Part shown: piece by piece, positions 34,992 to 42,646 of the stretch
Numbering within the stretch: the first letter of the stretch is position 1
Layout of the letters: each line of letters starts with the position of its first letter
DNA from: Candidatus Schekmanbacteria bacterium
GTDB lineage: Bacteria; CSSED10-310; JACPHN01
DNA: 64,000 nucleotides
Assembly (NCBI GenBank): GCA_016188575.1
Contig: JACPHN010000084.1
Coordinates: forward strand, 15,085-79,084
Reading direction: 5' to 3'
The notes under the pieces: generated by a model
The model's input: the letters and a program-made list of their open reading frames with translations, nothing else
Databases searched by the model: none
Told to the model about the DNA's origin: nothing
Made by a program: the position numbers and the translations under genes

Positions 34992-36170
34992 CTATGGCCT
35001 CGAAACCGCCCCCCGGTGCTCGCGGGGCACCTCGACGGCGCCGCCGTAGCGCACCGCGAAACGCGCGATGAGGTCCGCGACGCGGCCGTAGGATGCCACG
35101 CCCGCAGAATCCCTGTTCATTTTGAGATATCCGTCGTTTACGGCGCGCGCGGCCGTCTGCGCCGCGCCGGCGTAGCGCCGCCAGTGCGCAATGGTGGCAT
35201 CGACATCGCGCTGCACTCCCGGAAGTCGGCCCGCTACGAGGCGACGCACGAGGTCGCTGTCCCGCGCGGGGAGCGCCGCAAGAACGCTGCGCTGCATCGC
35301 GAGGAAGGCCGCATACCGCGCGTAGCGATTACCGCTGGCAAGGCAAGCAACGTGGCCCACCATGCTCGCCTCGTCCTCGCGCGCAAAGCCCAACTGGTGA
35401 GCTTTTTCGTGCCCGATCGTCGGGGGCAGACTGACGGCCGGCAGGCGAAAATTGACATTGGCTTCCGCCGTCCAGGGGAAGAAGAATCCTCCGAGGCCGA
35501 GGTAGCTCAGCAGCTCAGAAGCGCCGAGCAGCTTGGCGCGGTGCACCGCGGCTCCGTGTGCGCGCGGCAGGCCAAACAGCGGCGCGACCTTCAGCAGGCC
35601 CCTGCCGATCGCTCCGTCCAGCGCCGTCAGCGGATAGGGCGACGCCGTGGGAGCGCCGAGATCGAGACTCCCGGAAAAGTCTTCGTACGCCTCGTTGGTC
35701 GCGGCAACGAGGGTTTCCGCGGTAGCGGCCAGTGCCGCCTCCCCCGTGCCCGTCAGCGGCGGCCAACCCAGGCGCTCCCCGAGACCCGCGCGCTGGTAGT
35801 TCAACCCCCAAAGCGTCAAGAACGACGCCGCCAGCAGCGAGGCGGCCGCAACTGTCGTCGCCCCGCACCGGCGCGCGACGGCGGGCAGGTCCCACCGGCG
35901 CGCCGCGCCGCCAAGCGCAAGACGGACGACCGCACATATCGCCACGGCCACGAACAAGGCTCCCGCCGCCAGCACAACCTCGGCCAAGCTGATCGCGACA
36001 CGGTCGGAGATCCCGGCCAGGGCTCCGCTGAGGGTGGGGCTGATGCGCTGCGCATACAGGCTTTCGAGCAACTCCGCAGATTGGGCCAGAAGCGCGCACA
36101 CCGCACAGCCGACGGCCCCCGCCGCCGCGACGTGGCGGCGCAAGCTGCGTCGTTTCGCGGCAGCGCGCAT
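34992..36170 (-). CDS. DUF3810-type membrane protein with HExxH motif
   Basis: A 392-residue integral membrane protein. The start at 36170 shares one base with the stop of the upstream GNAT gene (TGATG), so translation was probably coupled. Three hydrophobic helices occur in the first 180 residues (VAAAGAVGCAVCALLAQ; SLAEVVLAAGALFVAVAICAVV; LLAASFLTLWGLNY). A soluble C-terminal domain carries HEKAH inside PPTIGHEKAHQLGF, followed by Glu residues (REDEAS), the zinc-metallopeptidase-like layout of this family. The family's biological role is not established. A longer N-terminal frame exists but lies inside the GNAT gene and was rejected. Confidence 0.8.
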   Translation of the reverse strand: MRAAAKRRSLRRHVAAAGAVGCAVCALLAQSAELLESLYAQRISPTLSGALAGISDRVAISLAEVVLAAGALFVAVAICAVVRLALGGAARRWDLPAVARRCGATTVAAASLLAASFLTLWGLNYQRAGLGERLGWPPLTGTGEAALAATAETLVAATNEAYEDFSGSLDLGAPTASPYPLTALDGAIGRGLLKVAPLFGLPRAHGAAVHRAKLLGASELLSYLGLGGFFFPWTAEANVNFRLPAVSLPPTIGHEKAHQLGFAREDEASMVGHVACLASGNRYARYAAFLAMQRSVLAALPARDSDLVRRLVAGRLPGVQRDVDATIAHWRRYAGAAQTAARAVNDGYLKMNRDSAGVASYGRVADLIARFAVRYGGAVEVPREHRGAVSRP

Positions 36171-36547
36171 CACCCGCGTCTCAGGTCTTTGGTGAGCAAC
36201 CACAGGTCCCGGAGGGGAAGGCCCTCGGAGCCAACCACCGGCGTGTCCGGCTTGCGCGCGCGCACGCGGTCCATGCCGTCGAGGATGACCTGGACGAGGC
36301 GGTAACCGTGGCGGAGATAGAACGTGAGTGCCCGGACGTTGTCGTTGGTCGTGACCAGCTCGATGCATCCAATGCCGCGCGACGCGAGCTCCGCCTCCGC
36401 ATGCTCAAGCAATCGCCCGCCCACACCGAGACCGGGGGGAAAAGCCTCCAGAGAGCCAATCTCCGCTCGCGTGCCGGGCGCGCACCAGGTCACCAACCCG
36501 AGCACGCCGCCGCCGCCGCCGGTGGCGACTCTCCCCTCGACGTCTCC
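36170..36547 (-). pseudogene. GNAT N-acetyltransferase, C-terminal part (gene split by IS607-type insertion)
   Basis: The last 125 codons of an acetyltransferase. The acetyl-CoA region (SLEAFPPGLGVGGRLLEHAE) and the ending (LVTTNDNVRALTFYLRHGYR) are typical GNAT features. The frame has no start of its own at the expected place: it begins at the GG junction of the inserted element (36546-36547). The N-terminal part lies at 38702-38798, past the element. Joining the two at GG gives one in-frame 157-residue protein, a normal GNAT length. The cut gene is disabled unless a GTG at 36505 allows a truncated product. Confidence 0.8.
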
Positions 36548-36566
36548 AGGAAAATACTGTTTCCTG
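36547..36566 (-). promoter_or_regulatory. Hairpin at the right end of the IS607 element (candidate omega-RNA end)
   Basis: CAGGAAA / TTTCCTG inverted repeat with a 6-base loop directly at the element boundary, just past the tnpB stop. TnpB guide RNAs end at the element edge and continue into flanking DNA as the guide, so the guide here would be GNAT sequence. The RNA itself is inferred. Confidence 0.5.
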
Positions 36567-36574
36567 AAACGAGA

Positions 36575-38257
36575 TCAAACATGGTGATCACGCTTCGCAC
36601 CGGCGTTTTCCCCGATTCGTGGTGCGAGCGGACAGGGGACTGCCCTCCCACGGATCACCTCGCGGCCGTCCAGAGACGGGATTGCACCGGTTGTTTCGCT
36701 CTCCGATTGGCGGGGTGGTACACACGAGACGGACGTCTCTCCCACGTGAGATCGTTCCGCCCGTACGGAACGTCCCTCCGCATCTGGAGTCCTGCCCGAA
36801 ACAGTAGCCTCGCGGCTTTCCAAACGGGCGTTGAACCTCCTCTGCAAGATGGACTTTACCCGATCCTTCGGCGTAAGAAGGCGGATCTCGGGGTCCTCGA
36901 ACCTTGCCAGGAGATTGATCGCGGCCACCGTGTCCGCCTCGCCCGTGTAGCCGCAATGGCCACACTGAAACCTGTCCCCCTGCCGGTTGTCCGCATGGAC
37001 ATACCCGCAAGTCGGTACGGGACACGTTTGGGAAGAGTAAGACGCGTTGACCTGCTCTCGGCGAGCGCCTCTCGCCGACGCCGTAAACTCGACTCGATCC
37101 TTGAGATACTTCCTCGCCCACCTGGACACCATCCGCGACAGACGCCTGGATTTCGCCTTGCCGCGAATATCGAGGCGTTCCGTCACGAGCACCGCGGGCG
37201 TTCGCACGGCAAGCACTTGGTTCGTCGCCTCATCGATGCGACGCTCGATCTCCGCGCGCATCCGCTGCCGAGAGGCACTGAGCTTCTTTGTGCCGAGGTT
37301 TCGGGTCTCGATCCGATGAGCTTTCTTGCCGTCTCCGCGGTCCCGGGCCTTCTTGGCAACCGACCGCAGCTTGCTGCGCTTCTTTCCCTTGTCGCAGACG
37401 CGATCCGAGAAGGTTCCGAGCACCTTGCCGAATCCTTCTCCGTAGCGGTTTCCGAGCTCGTCCGTCAGGACCTCTGTCACGCCCGCGTCAACCGCCGCCG
37501 GCTTGCCTTCGAGAGGCTTCACGGGCACGACTTCCTGAATGACGTGTGCTTCGACCCGGCGTCGGTCCCGATCGAGCACGATGCGAATGTTGCCGGAAAT
37601 GGCGGCGCGACCTATCAGCGGCACTGCGATCCGCGCGCCCGGCTCCAGGCTCATGATCGACAGATACTGCCTTTGCGCGTACTCGAAGACCGAGTACATG
37701 TTCGCGTCAAGCGTAAAGGAGCGGGCCCTGCTGACTCGGGGCGCCCGGCCTCGCTGGCGCCGGATCACCCGCCGAAGGTAGCTCCTGACTCGCCGCTTCT
37801 CGCTGCGGGAAACAGCGAAATGATCGGGAACAGGAGCCTGGCCCGCGACCAGCGTCGCGATCCGGTGAGAATTCATGAGTATCCAATAGGCGTAGTGCTT
37901 CTCGGCTTCCGTCCACGCTTGCTGCTTCGCCACGAGCCCCCGGATGTCTACGGCCAGGGACGCCCACTGCTTCTCGACGGTCTCAAAGGCGTCCTTCATC
38001 GCCATCTTCCACTGGCGACCCTGGAGATTCGCCAGAGAAGTGTAGCCAGCATCCAGAAGACCGTCCCGCGCCGTCTCGAAGGACAGCACCTCTGCAAAGA
38101 CGGAAGCGGACGACAGATCCAGGAGATGGTCGTCCTTCTCGCGCGCGTACGACCGCGCGACCGCCTCGATGCGATCCCACTTCCCACGGTTGAGCGGGAC
38201 GCTCAACCGGCGCACGCAGCGGTGACCTCCGCTACCCTTGGTGCGCTTTCGGGCCAT
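36575..38257 (-). CDS. tnpB: TnpB RNA-guided nuclease of the IS607 element
   Basis: A 560-residue RuvC-type nuclease, ancestor-like to Cas12. The RuvC catalytic residues all appear retained: Asp in AAVDAGV, Glu in LVTERLD, and Asp in GEADTVAAINLL. The zinc finger CPVPTCGY...CGHCGYTG lies between the last two. The ATG at 38257 follows the remnant tnpA stop by 3 bases, with AGGAG about 12 bases upstream. The last about 110 residues (36575-36900) extend past the usual TnpB end and lie over the region where the guide RNA scaffold is normally encoded. Since tnpA is dead, the element probably cannot move by itself, but TnpB may still cut the empty target site. Confidence 0.9.
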   Translation of the reverse strand: MARKRTKGSGGHRCVRRLSVPLNRGKWDRIEAVARSYAREKDDHLLDLSSASVFAEVLSFETARDGLLDAGYTSLANLQGRQWKMAMKDAFETVEKQWASLAVDIRGLVAKQQAWTEAEKHYAYWILMNSHRIATLVAGQAPVPDHFAVSRSEKRRVRSYLRRVIRRQRGRAPRVSRARSFTLDANMYSVFEYAQRQYLSIMSLEPGARIAVPLIGRAAISGNIRIVLDRDRRRVEAHVIQEVVPVKPLEGKPAAVDAGVTEVLTDELGNRYGEGFGKVLGTFSDRVCDKGKKRSKLRSVAKKARDRGDGKKAHRIETRNLGTKKLSASRQRMRAEIERRIDEATNQVLAVRTPAVLVTERLDIRGKAKSRRLSRMVSRWARKYLKDRVEFTASARGARREQVNASYSSQTCPVPTCGYVHADNRQGDRFQCGHCGYTGEADTVAAINLLARFEDPEIRLLTPKDRVKSILQRRFNARLESREATVSGRTPDAEGRSVRAERSHVGETSVSCVPPRQSESETTGAIPSLDGREVIRGRAVPCPLAPRIGENAGAKRDHHV

Positions 38258-38260
38258 CTT

Positions 38261-38655
38261 CTACGCGTTCTCCTGATTCTCGCAAGATCGTTCTGTCGCC
38301 AATCGAGCGATCTGCTTCTTATACTTCCGAAGCCCATAGAGGCGCGACGAGAAGCAATGGTGCCAGAGCTCGACAGCCTCGCCCGCGGCAATGGAAAACT
38401 GCTCGAGAGCGGCTCGCTGAGAAGCCAGATTGGATTTCTGCGCGGCGCTCGACACCATAGTAGCCGACGATCCTGCGCTCCGCGGGCTTTCGTCCCACGA
38501 CCTGGAGGTAGTGGTCGTGGGCGTAGTAGGGGCGGTTGGTGGGCGTGCGTCCAGCCTTTAGAATACCTTCAGTGTTCCATCGTTGAAGGGTCTGAACAGT
38601 TCGGGCGACGAGTTTCGCAAAGGACTATGGCCGATAGAGCTTCTCTATGATAATG
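38261..38655 (-). pseudogene. tnpA: IS607-type serine transposase tnpA, inactivated
   Basis: Remnant of an IS607 transposase. The MerR-like DNA-binding part is clear: KLYRP, an in-frame TAG (38635-38637), then SFAKLVARTVQTLQRW, TPTNRPYYAHDHYL and GRKPAERRIVGYY. At about 38459 the frame shifts, and VSSAAQKSNLASQRAALEQF (the start of the serine recombinase domain, with its catalytic Ser) continues in another frame. The sequence then ends in an unrelated 40-residue tail, so most of the catalytic domain is missing. The nonsense codon, frameshift and deletion together make it non-functional. No clear start codon is left. Confidence 0.8.
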
Positions 38656-38683
38656 TTATACCATGTTTCCAGTGAAAACTCAA
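38655..38683 (-). promoter_or_regulatory. Sigma-70-type promoter of the IS607 element
   Basis: On the minus strand: TTGAGT, 17-base spacer, TATAAC, in an AT-rich patch directly upstream of the tnpA remnant. A 7-bp inverted repeat CTCAACT / AGTTGAG (38679-38696) overlaps it and may be the transposase-binding end of the element. Confidence 0.6.
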
Positions 38684-38701
38684 CTACTGAGTTGAGCTCT
38701 C

Positions 38702-38798
38702 CACGGGGCGTAACTATGGGCAATGACCACGCCCGCCACGCGCTCTGGATTTCGTCGTGACTGGCGGCGCGCACCCTGATCCCCGCGGCACCCATCAT
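38702..38798 (-). pseudogene. GNAT N-acetyltransferase, N-terminal part (cut off by the IS607-type insertion)
   Basis: The first 32 codons of the split acetyltransferase: ATG at 38798, then IRVRAASHDEIQSAW, the usual first strand and helix of a GNAT fold, ending at the GG junction (38701-38702) after VTPR. The remaining 125 codons resume in the same phase at 36547. Beyond the junction the frame runs into the element's promoter region. An in-frame ATG at 38795 is an equal alternative start. Confidence 0.7.
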
Positions 38799-38865
38799 GG
38801 GCGATTGCTGGCGCATAGAGCTCTCCATTGGCGTCGATTCTATTCGGATTTTTCGCGCTCTGCCC

Positions 38866-38894
38866 TTGCGCACGCAATGACCTTGCCGTATAGT
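38866..38894 (+). promoter_or_regulatory. Possible promoter of the chemosensory operon
   Basis: TTGCGC (38866-38871), 17-base spacer, TATAGT (38889-38894), about 150 bases before the first response regulator gene. It is the best sigma-70-like match in the gap between the GNAT fragment and the chemosensory genes; no sigma-28 or sigma-54 site was seen. Confidence 0.45.
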
Positions 38895-39043
38895 TTTGTC
38901 TGTTCTTGGGCGCGCCACAAGCGCCGAACCGTCCCATCATTCCCACGTCGAGCTTTGTATGCCTCCTGCGTATGCAGAGGCGCGCGCGCGTCGGCTCGGC
39001 TGGGACGGCGCGGACAGCGGCGGCGTCATGAGGAGGATCGGCA

Positions 39044-39454
39044 GTGGTCAGACCGCGGGTGCTCGTCGTCGATGACGAACCGGAAATCTTGGCGACAATT
39101 CGCCGCGATCTCGAGCTCGAGGGGATCGGCGTCCATACTTCGAGCGATGCGTCGCAGGCACTGGAGCTTCTCCGGGAGCACGCGCACGATGTCGTCGTCT
39201 GTGACATCATGATGCCGGGATTCTCCGGTGTAGAGCTGCTGCGGTGCATCAAGGCCGAGCACCCGCTGTGCCAGGTCATGATGATGACGGGGCACTCGAC
39301 GCTGTCGCGGGTTGTCGAGTGCTTCGAGGCTGGCACCGCGGACTACTTTCCAAAGCCGCTCGTGGACACCGAAAAGCTCTACGCATCGGTGCGAATCGCA
39401 TTGGAAAAGGCGGATCGCTGGCGGCTTGGCATGGTAATGGCCAGGCGCAGGTAG
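39044..39454 (+). CDS. Single-domain response regulator
   Basis: A 136-residue CheY-like receiver. The acidic pair is in VVDDEPE, the phospho-acceptor Asp in VVVCDIMMPGFSG, the switch Thr/Ser in MMMTGHS and the conserved Lys in YFPKPL. It has no output domain. The GTG start at 39044 has an AGGAGG site 7 bases upstream. It is the first gene of the chemosensory operon and is 28 bases from cheA, so a likely phosphate target of CheA. It differs from a classical motility CheY by a short charged tail. Confidence 0.92.
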   Translation: MVRPRVLVVDDEPEILATIRRDLELEGIGVHTSSDASQALELLREHAHDVVVCDIMMPGFSGVELLRCIKAEHPLCQVMMMTGHSTLSRVVECFEAGTADYFPKPLVDTEKLYASVRIALEKADRWRLGMVMARRR

Positions 39455-39482
39455 CGGGATCAGTAGGGTGGTGGAGCCGGCC

Positions 39483-42086
39483 ATGGAAGCGATCTTGAGC
39501 GACGTGGAAGCGATTGCCGAGCTGCTCATGCTTGCGGAGCCAAACGATCTCATGGCGTTCGGCGACGCCCTGAATCGCTGCGAGAGAATCCACAAATGGG
39601 CGCTCCAAGGTAGTCACGCCAGGGTGAGCGGTGCGGCGGAAACGGTCATCAAGCTGCTGGAGCACGCAATCATGGCCGAACCGGAAGCAGCGATGGCGCT
39701 CGTGCAGCAGGCGAACGCGTCGCTGGAGCCGCTCCAGCAGTCGATTTCCGCCGCCGCGGCCGGCGCCGCCACCGGACCTCGGCCACGAGACAAGGAAGAG
39801 GAAGAAACTCTGGCGGAGTTCTTGGAGCAGCAGCCGGCACGCCTCGAAGCCATCGAGAATCTGGCACTGCGACTCGAAAGGGACTACGTCGAGGCGGATG
39901 CCCGCGAGCTTTACGGGATCATGCACACTCTGAAAGGGGACGCGGCCGTGGTGGGCATGACCGAGGTCCAGCAGCTATGCCAGACCCTGGAGGAATACCT
40001 GGCCGGCGGCCGGCAGCACTTCGATTCGTCCATGATGCTGGCGTCGAAGGACTGGCTCGAGAGCTATTTTGCGTCCGTCAGGGACGGGGCACCGCCGCCA
40101 CCTCCGGCAGCGACAGCGCTGTGGACTGTCACGGCCGAAGGCGCAAAGTCTGCGCCGTTCTCCGCACCCGAGCCGATCGCCGTAGCGCCGCCCGCGCTGC
40201 CCTCGCAGCCACCGGCAACGGCAACCGAGGAACAGGACCAGTCGCTGCTCGAGGAGTTTCGCAGCGAGGCGGGGCAGCACCTGCAGGACGTCGAGGTCCA
40301 GCTCCTGACATTGGAGTCGGAGCCGGGGGCGAAAGACGCGGTGCGCACGATATTCCGCGCCTTCCACACCATCAAGGGCGTGGCGGGTTTTCTGAATCTG
40401 TCGCTGATCGGCTACCTGGCTCACGAAGCGGAGAACCTGCTGGACCGCGTGTGCAAGGACAGGATGTCGATGACTCCGGACGCGGTGGACGTCACCTTTG
40501 ACACGGTGGACGCGCTGCGCGGGATGGTGAGCCTCGCGCACGCCGAGCCGTCATCGCCGGAGTGGGAACCGTGGCGGGCAGCGGCAAAGGAGCTCACGGC
40601 GCGTATCGAGGCGATCATCGCCGAGACCTCGGAGGACGAAACAACGGCGCCGGCAGGACCACCGGTTGAGCAGGCAGCTCCTGCAAAGAAAAAGATCGGG
40701 GAAATCCTCGTCGAGCGGGGCACGATCCCTGAGGCCGAGCTGACGACCGTGCTGTGCGAGCAGGCTGCTGATCACGACCAGGGGCATCCGCGGCGGCGGC
40801 TCGGCGAAGTGCTGATCGCCGCCGGCAAGGTCGCCCCGCGAGAGGTTGCTGCCGCCCTCCGGGTGCAGCGCGCCGCGGAACCCCAAAAGGTCGCACAAGT
40901 GCACGAACAGCTTCGCGTCGATGCGGATCGCGTCGATCGGCTGGTGGAAAGTATCGGCGAGCTCGTCATCTCCGCCGCGGCGCTTGCTGATGGCGTGAAG
41001 CTGCAGGACGGCGACGGCGGCCAGGGCGCGATGAGCCGACTGCTCAAGACGTGCCGTGAGCTCCAGGAGCTCGGGACCTCGCTGCGCATGGTGCCACTAC
41101 GCGCGACATTTCAAAAGATGGCGCGCGTGGTGCGCGATCTTGCCCGTAAGACCGACCGGCCGGTGGAGTTTTCCATGGTGGGCGAGGACACCGAGCTCGA
41201 CAAGGCGGTTGTCGATCGCATCGGCGATCCGCTGCTCCACCTGGTGCGAAATGCGGTCGACCATGGCATCGAGCCGCACCCCGCCGAGCGTGCGGCGGCG
41301 GGCAAGCCTGCGAACGGAAACGTCACGCTCAGGGCGTTTCACCAAGGAGGTGAAATCCACATCGAGGTTTGTGACGACGGCCGCGGGCTGGACGCGGAGG
41401 CAATCCTGAGGAAGGCGCGGGAGCGCGGATTGGTCGGCGACAGCGAGCGGCTCTCGTTGCAAGAGACCTATCAGCTCATTTTTCACCCCGGTCTGTCCAC
41501 CGCGAGCCAGGTCACCGACGTTTCGGGACGCGGCGTCGGCATGGAGGTCGTCAAGAAGACCGTCGAGTCGCTGCGCGGGCAAGTCATGATCGAGACCGAG
41601 CGCGGCTGCGGAACGGTATTCAGGCTTCGCCTACCCTTGACCCTGGCGGTCATCGAGGGCATGGTCGTCCGCGTGGCGTCGGAGCGATACATTATCCCGA
41701 CGCTCGCGATTCGCCGCGTCATCCAGCCGCAGCGCTCCGGTCTGTCGACTGTCGTCGGAAAGGGCGAGGTGCTCCTCGAGCAGGGCGCTTTCGTGCCGCT
41801 CATGCGCCTGTCGGACACCTTTCGCATCGCCGGCGCGGAGCAGGACGCGACCCGCAGCGTCATCTTGCTGATGGGAACGGGCCGCCAGGCATTCGGGCTG
41901 GTTGTCGACGAGCTGATCGGCCAGCAGCAGATCGTCATCAAGAGCCTCGGCGAGGGCCTCGGCAAGGTGACCGGAATCGCCGGCGGTGCTATCATGAGCG
42001 ACGGCACGGTGGGGCTCATCATCGACGTGGCGGATCTCGCAAGCACATACTTCGACAGCGGCGAGGACAAAGGGGAGGCGAAATGA
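39483..42086 (+). CDS. cheA: CheA-type histidine kinase with two HPt domains and an MshEN-like pair
   Basis: An 867-residue chemosensory kinase. Residues 1-200 and about 250-365 each hold a histidine phosphotransfer domain (His148 in MHTLKG; His295 in FHTIKG). Residues about 400-460 contain two copies of a 24-residue motif (KIGEILVERGTIPEAELTTV; RLGEVLIAAGKVAPREVAAA) resembling the cyclic-di-GMP-binding MshEN motif of GspE/PilB ATPases. Then come the dimerisation domain, the ATPase (RNAVDHGIEPH, DDGRGLD, SGRGVGMEVV) and a CheW-like domain. The ATG at 39483 is chosen for its GGTGGAG site; GTG codons just upstream are alternatives. The gene overlaps cheW by 4 bases. Confidence 0.93.
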   Translation: MEAILSDVEAIAELLMLAEPNDLMAFGDALNRCERIHKWALQGSHARVSGAAETVIKLLEHAIMAEPEAAMALVQQANASLEPLQQSISAAAAGAATGPRPRDKEEEETLAEFLEQQPARLEAIENLALRLERDYVEADARELYGIMHTLKGDAAVVGMTEVQQLCQTLEEYLAGGRQHFDSSMMLASKDWLESYFASVRDGAPPPPPAATALWTVTAEGAKSAPFSAPEPIAVAPPALPSQPPATATEEQDQSLLEEFRSEAGQHLQDVEVQLLTLESEPGAKDAVRTIFRAFHTIKGVAGFLNLSLIGYLAHEAENLLDRVCKDRMSMTPDAVDVTFDTVDALRGMVSLAHAEPSSPEWEPWRAAAKELTARIEAIIAETSEDETTAPAGPPVEQAAPAKKKIGEILVERGTIPEAELTTVLCEQAADHDQGHPRRRLGEVLIAAGKVAPREVAAALRVQRAAEPQKVAQVHEQLRVDADRVDRLVESIGELVISAAALADGVKLQDGDGGQGAMSRLLKTCRELQELGTSLRMVPLRATFQKMARVVRDLARKTDRPVEFSMVGEDTELDKAVVDRIGDPLLHLVRNAVDHGIEPHPAERAAAGKPANGNVTLRAFHQGGEIHIEVCDDGRGLDAEAILRKARERGLVGDSERLSLQETYQLIFHPGLSTASQVTDVSGRGVGMEVVKKTVESLRGQVMIETERGCGTVFRLRLPLTLAVIEGMVVRVASERYIIPTLAIRRVIQPQRSGLSTVVGKGEVLLEQGAFVPLMRLSDTFRIAGAEQDATRSVILLMGTGRQAFGLVVDELIGQQQIVIKSLGEGLGKVTGIAGGAIMSDGTVGLIIDVADLASTYFDSGEDKGEAK

Positions 42087-42583
42087 CCGAGCAGCAAGAG
42101 TCCGGCCTACAGCGACTCGCCGGCAAGTATCTGAGCTTCGTGCTCGGCGGCGAATCATACGCGGTGCAGATCCTGAAAGTTCAGGAGATCATCCAAATGA
42201 TGCCGGTCACGCGCGTTCCGCGCACACCGCCCTTTGTTCGCGGGGTCATCAATCTCCGCGGGAAGGTCATTCCCGTCATCGACCTGCGCCGGCGCTTCGA
42301 GCTCGCCGACCGCGAGGACACCGACCGCACCTGCATCATCGTTGCCCAGGTCGCCCAGGGCGAGGCAATGGTCGTCACCATGGGTGTCATCGTCGACGAG
42401 GTGGCCGAGGTGCTGGACGTGCGCAGCGACGGCATCGAGCCGCCGCCGGCTTTCGGCTCCGCGGTGGATACGGCGTTTCTGCTCGCCCTGGCCAAGGTGA
42501 GCGGAAAGCTGGTCATGCTCGTCGACATCGATAAGGTGCTCACGGAGCGGCAGGTTGCCGCGGTGGAGCAGCTTTCTCGATAG
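42083..42583 (+). CDS. cheW: CheW-type coupling protein
   Basis: A 166-residue scaffold that links receptors to CheA. The two SH3-like halves are recognisable by LSFVLGGESYAVQILKVQEI, TRVPRTPPFVRGVINLRGKVIPVIDLR (conserved Arg/Gly docking segment) and VDIDKVL near the end. It starts inside the cheA stop (ATGA), so the two are coupled, and the receptor gene follows after 63 bases. Length is typical. Confidence 0.95.
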   Translation: MTEQQESGLQRLAGKYLSFVLGGESYAVQILKVQEIIQMMPVTRVPRTPPFVRGVINLRGKVIPVIDLRRRFELADREDTDRTCIIVAQVAQGEAMVVTMGVIVDEVAEVLDVRSDGIEPPPAFGSAVDTAFLLALAKVSGKLVMLVDIDKVLTERQVAAVEQLSR

Positions 42584-42646
42584 TAGTTCTTTCCCACGCC
42601 AGATAAGACCTCTGCGCATCGCAGATCCCGTCCGTTGGAGGCGCTC

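Larger units (their letters stand above)
36547..38701 (-). mobile_element. IS607-family insertion element
   Basis: About 2155 bp between two GG dinucleotides (complement of CC at 36546-36547 and 38701-38702), the known target of IS607-type serine transposases, which leave no target duplication and have no classical terminal inverted repeats. It contains a dead tnpA and an intact tnpB in the usual order. Exact boundaries come from the reading frame of the split GNAT gene: removing the element between the two G bases restores the codon GGA in frame on both sides. Confidence 0.8.

Noticed and set aside
36308-38650. A 780-codon stop-free plus-strand frame over the IS607 element
   Set aside because: Fully antisense to tnpB and the tnpA remnant and without family motifs; tnpB on the other strand has all RuvC residues.
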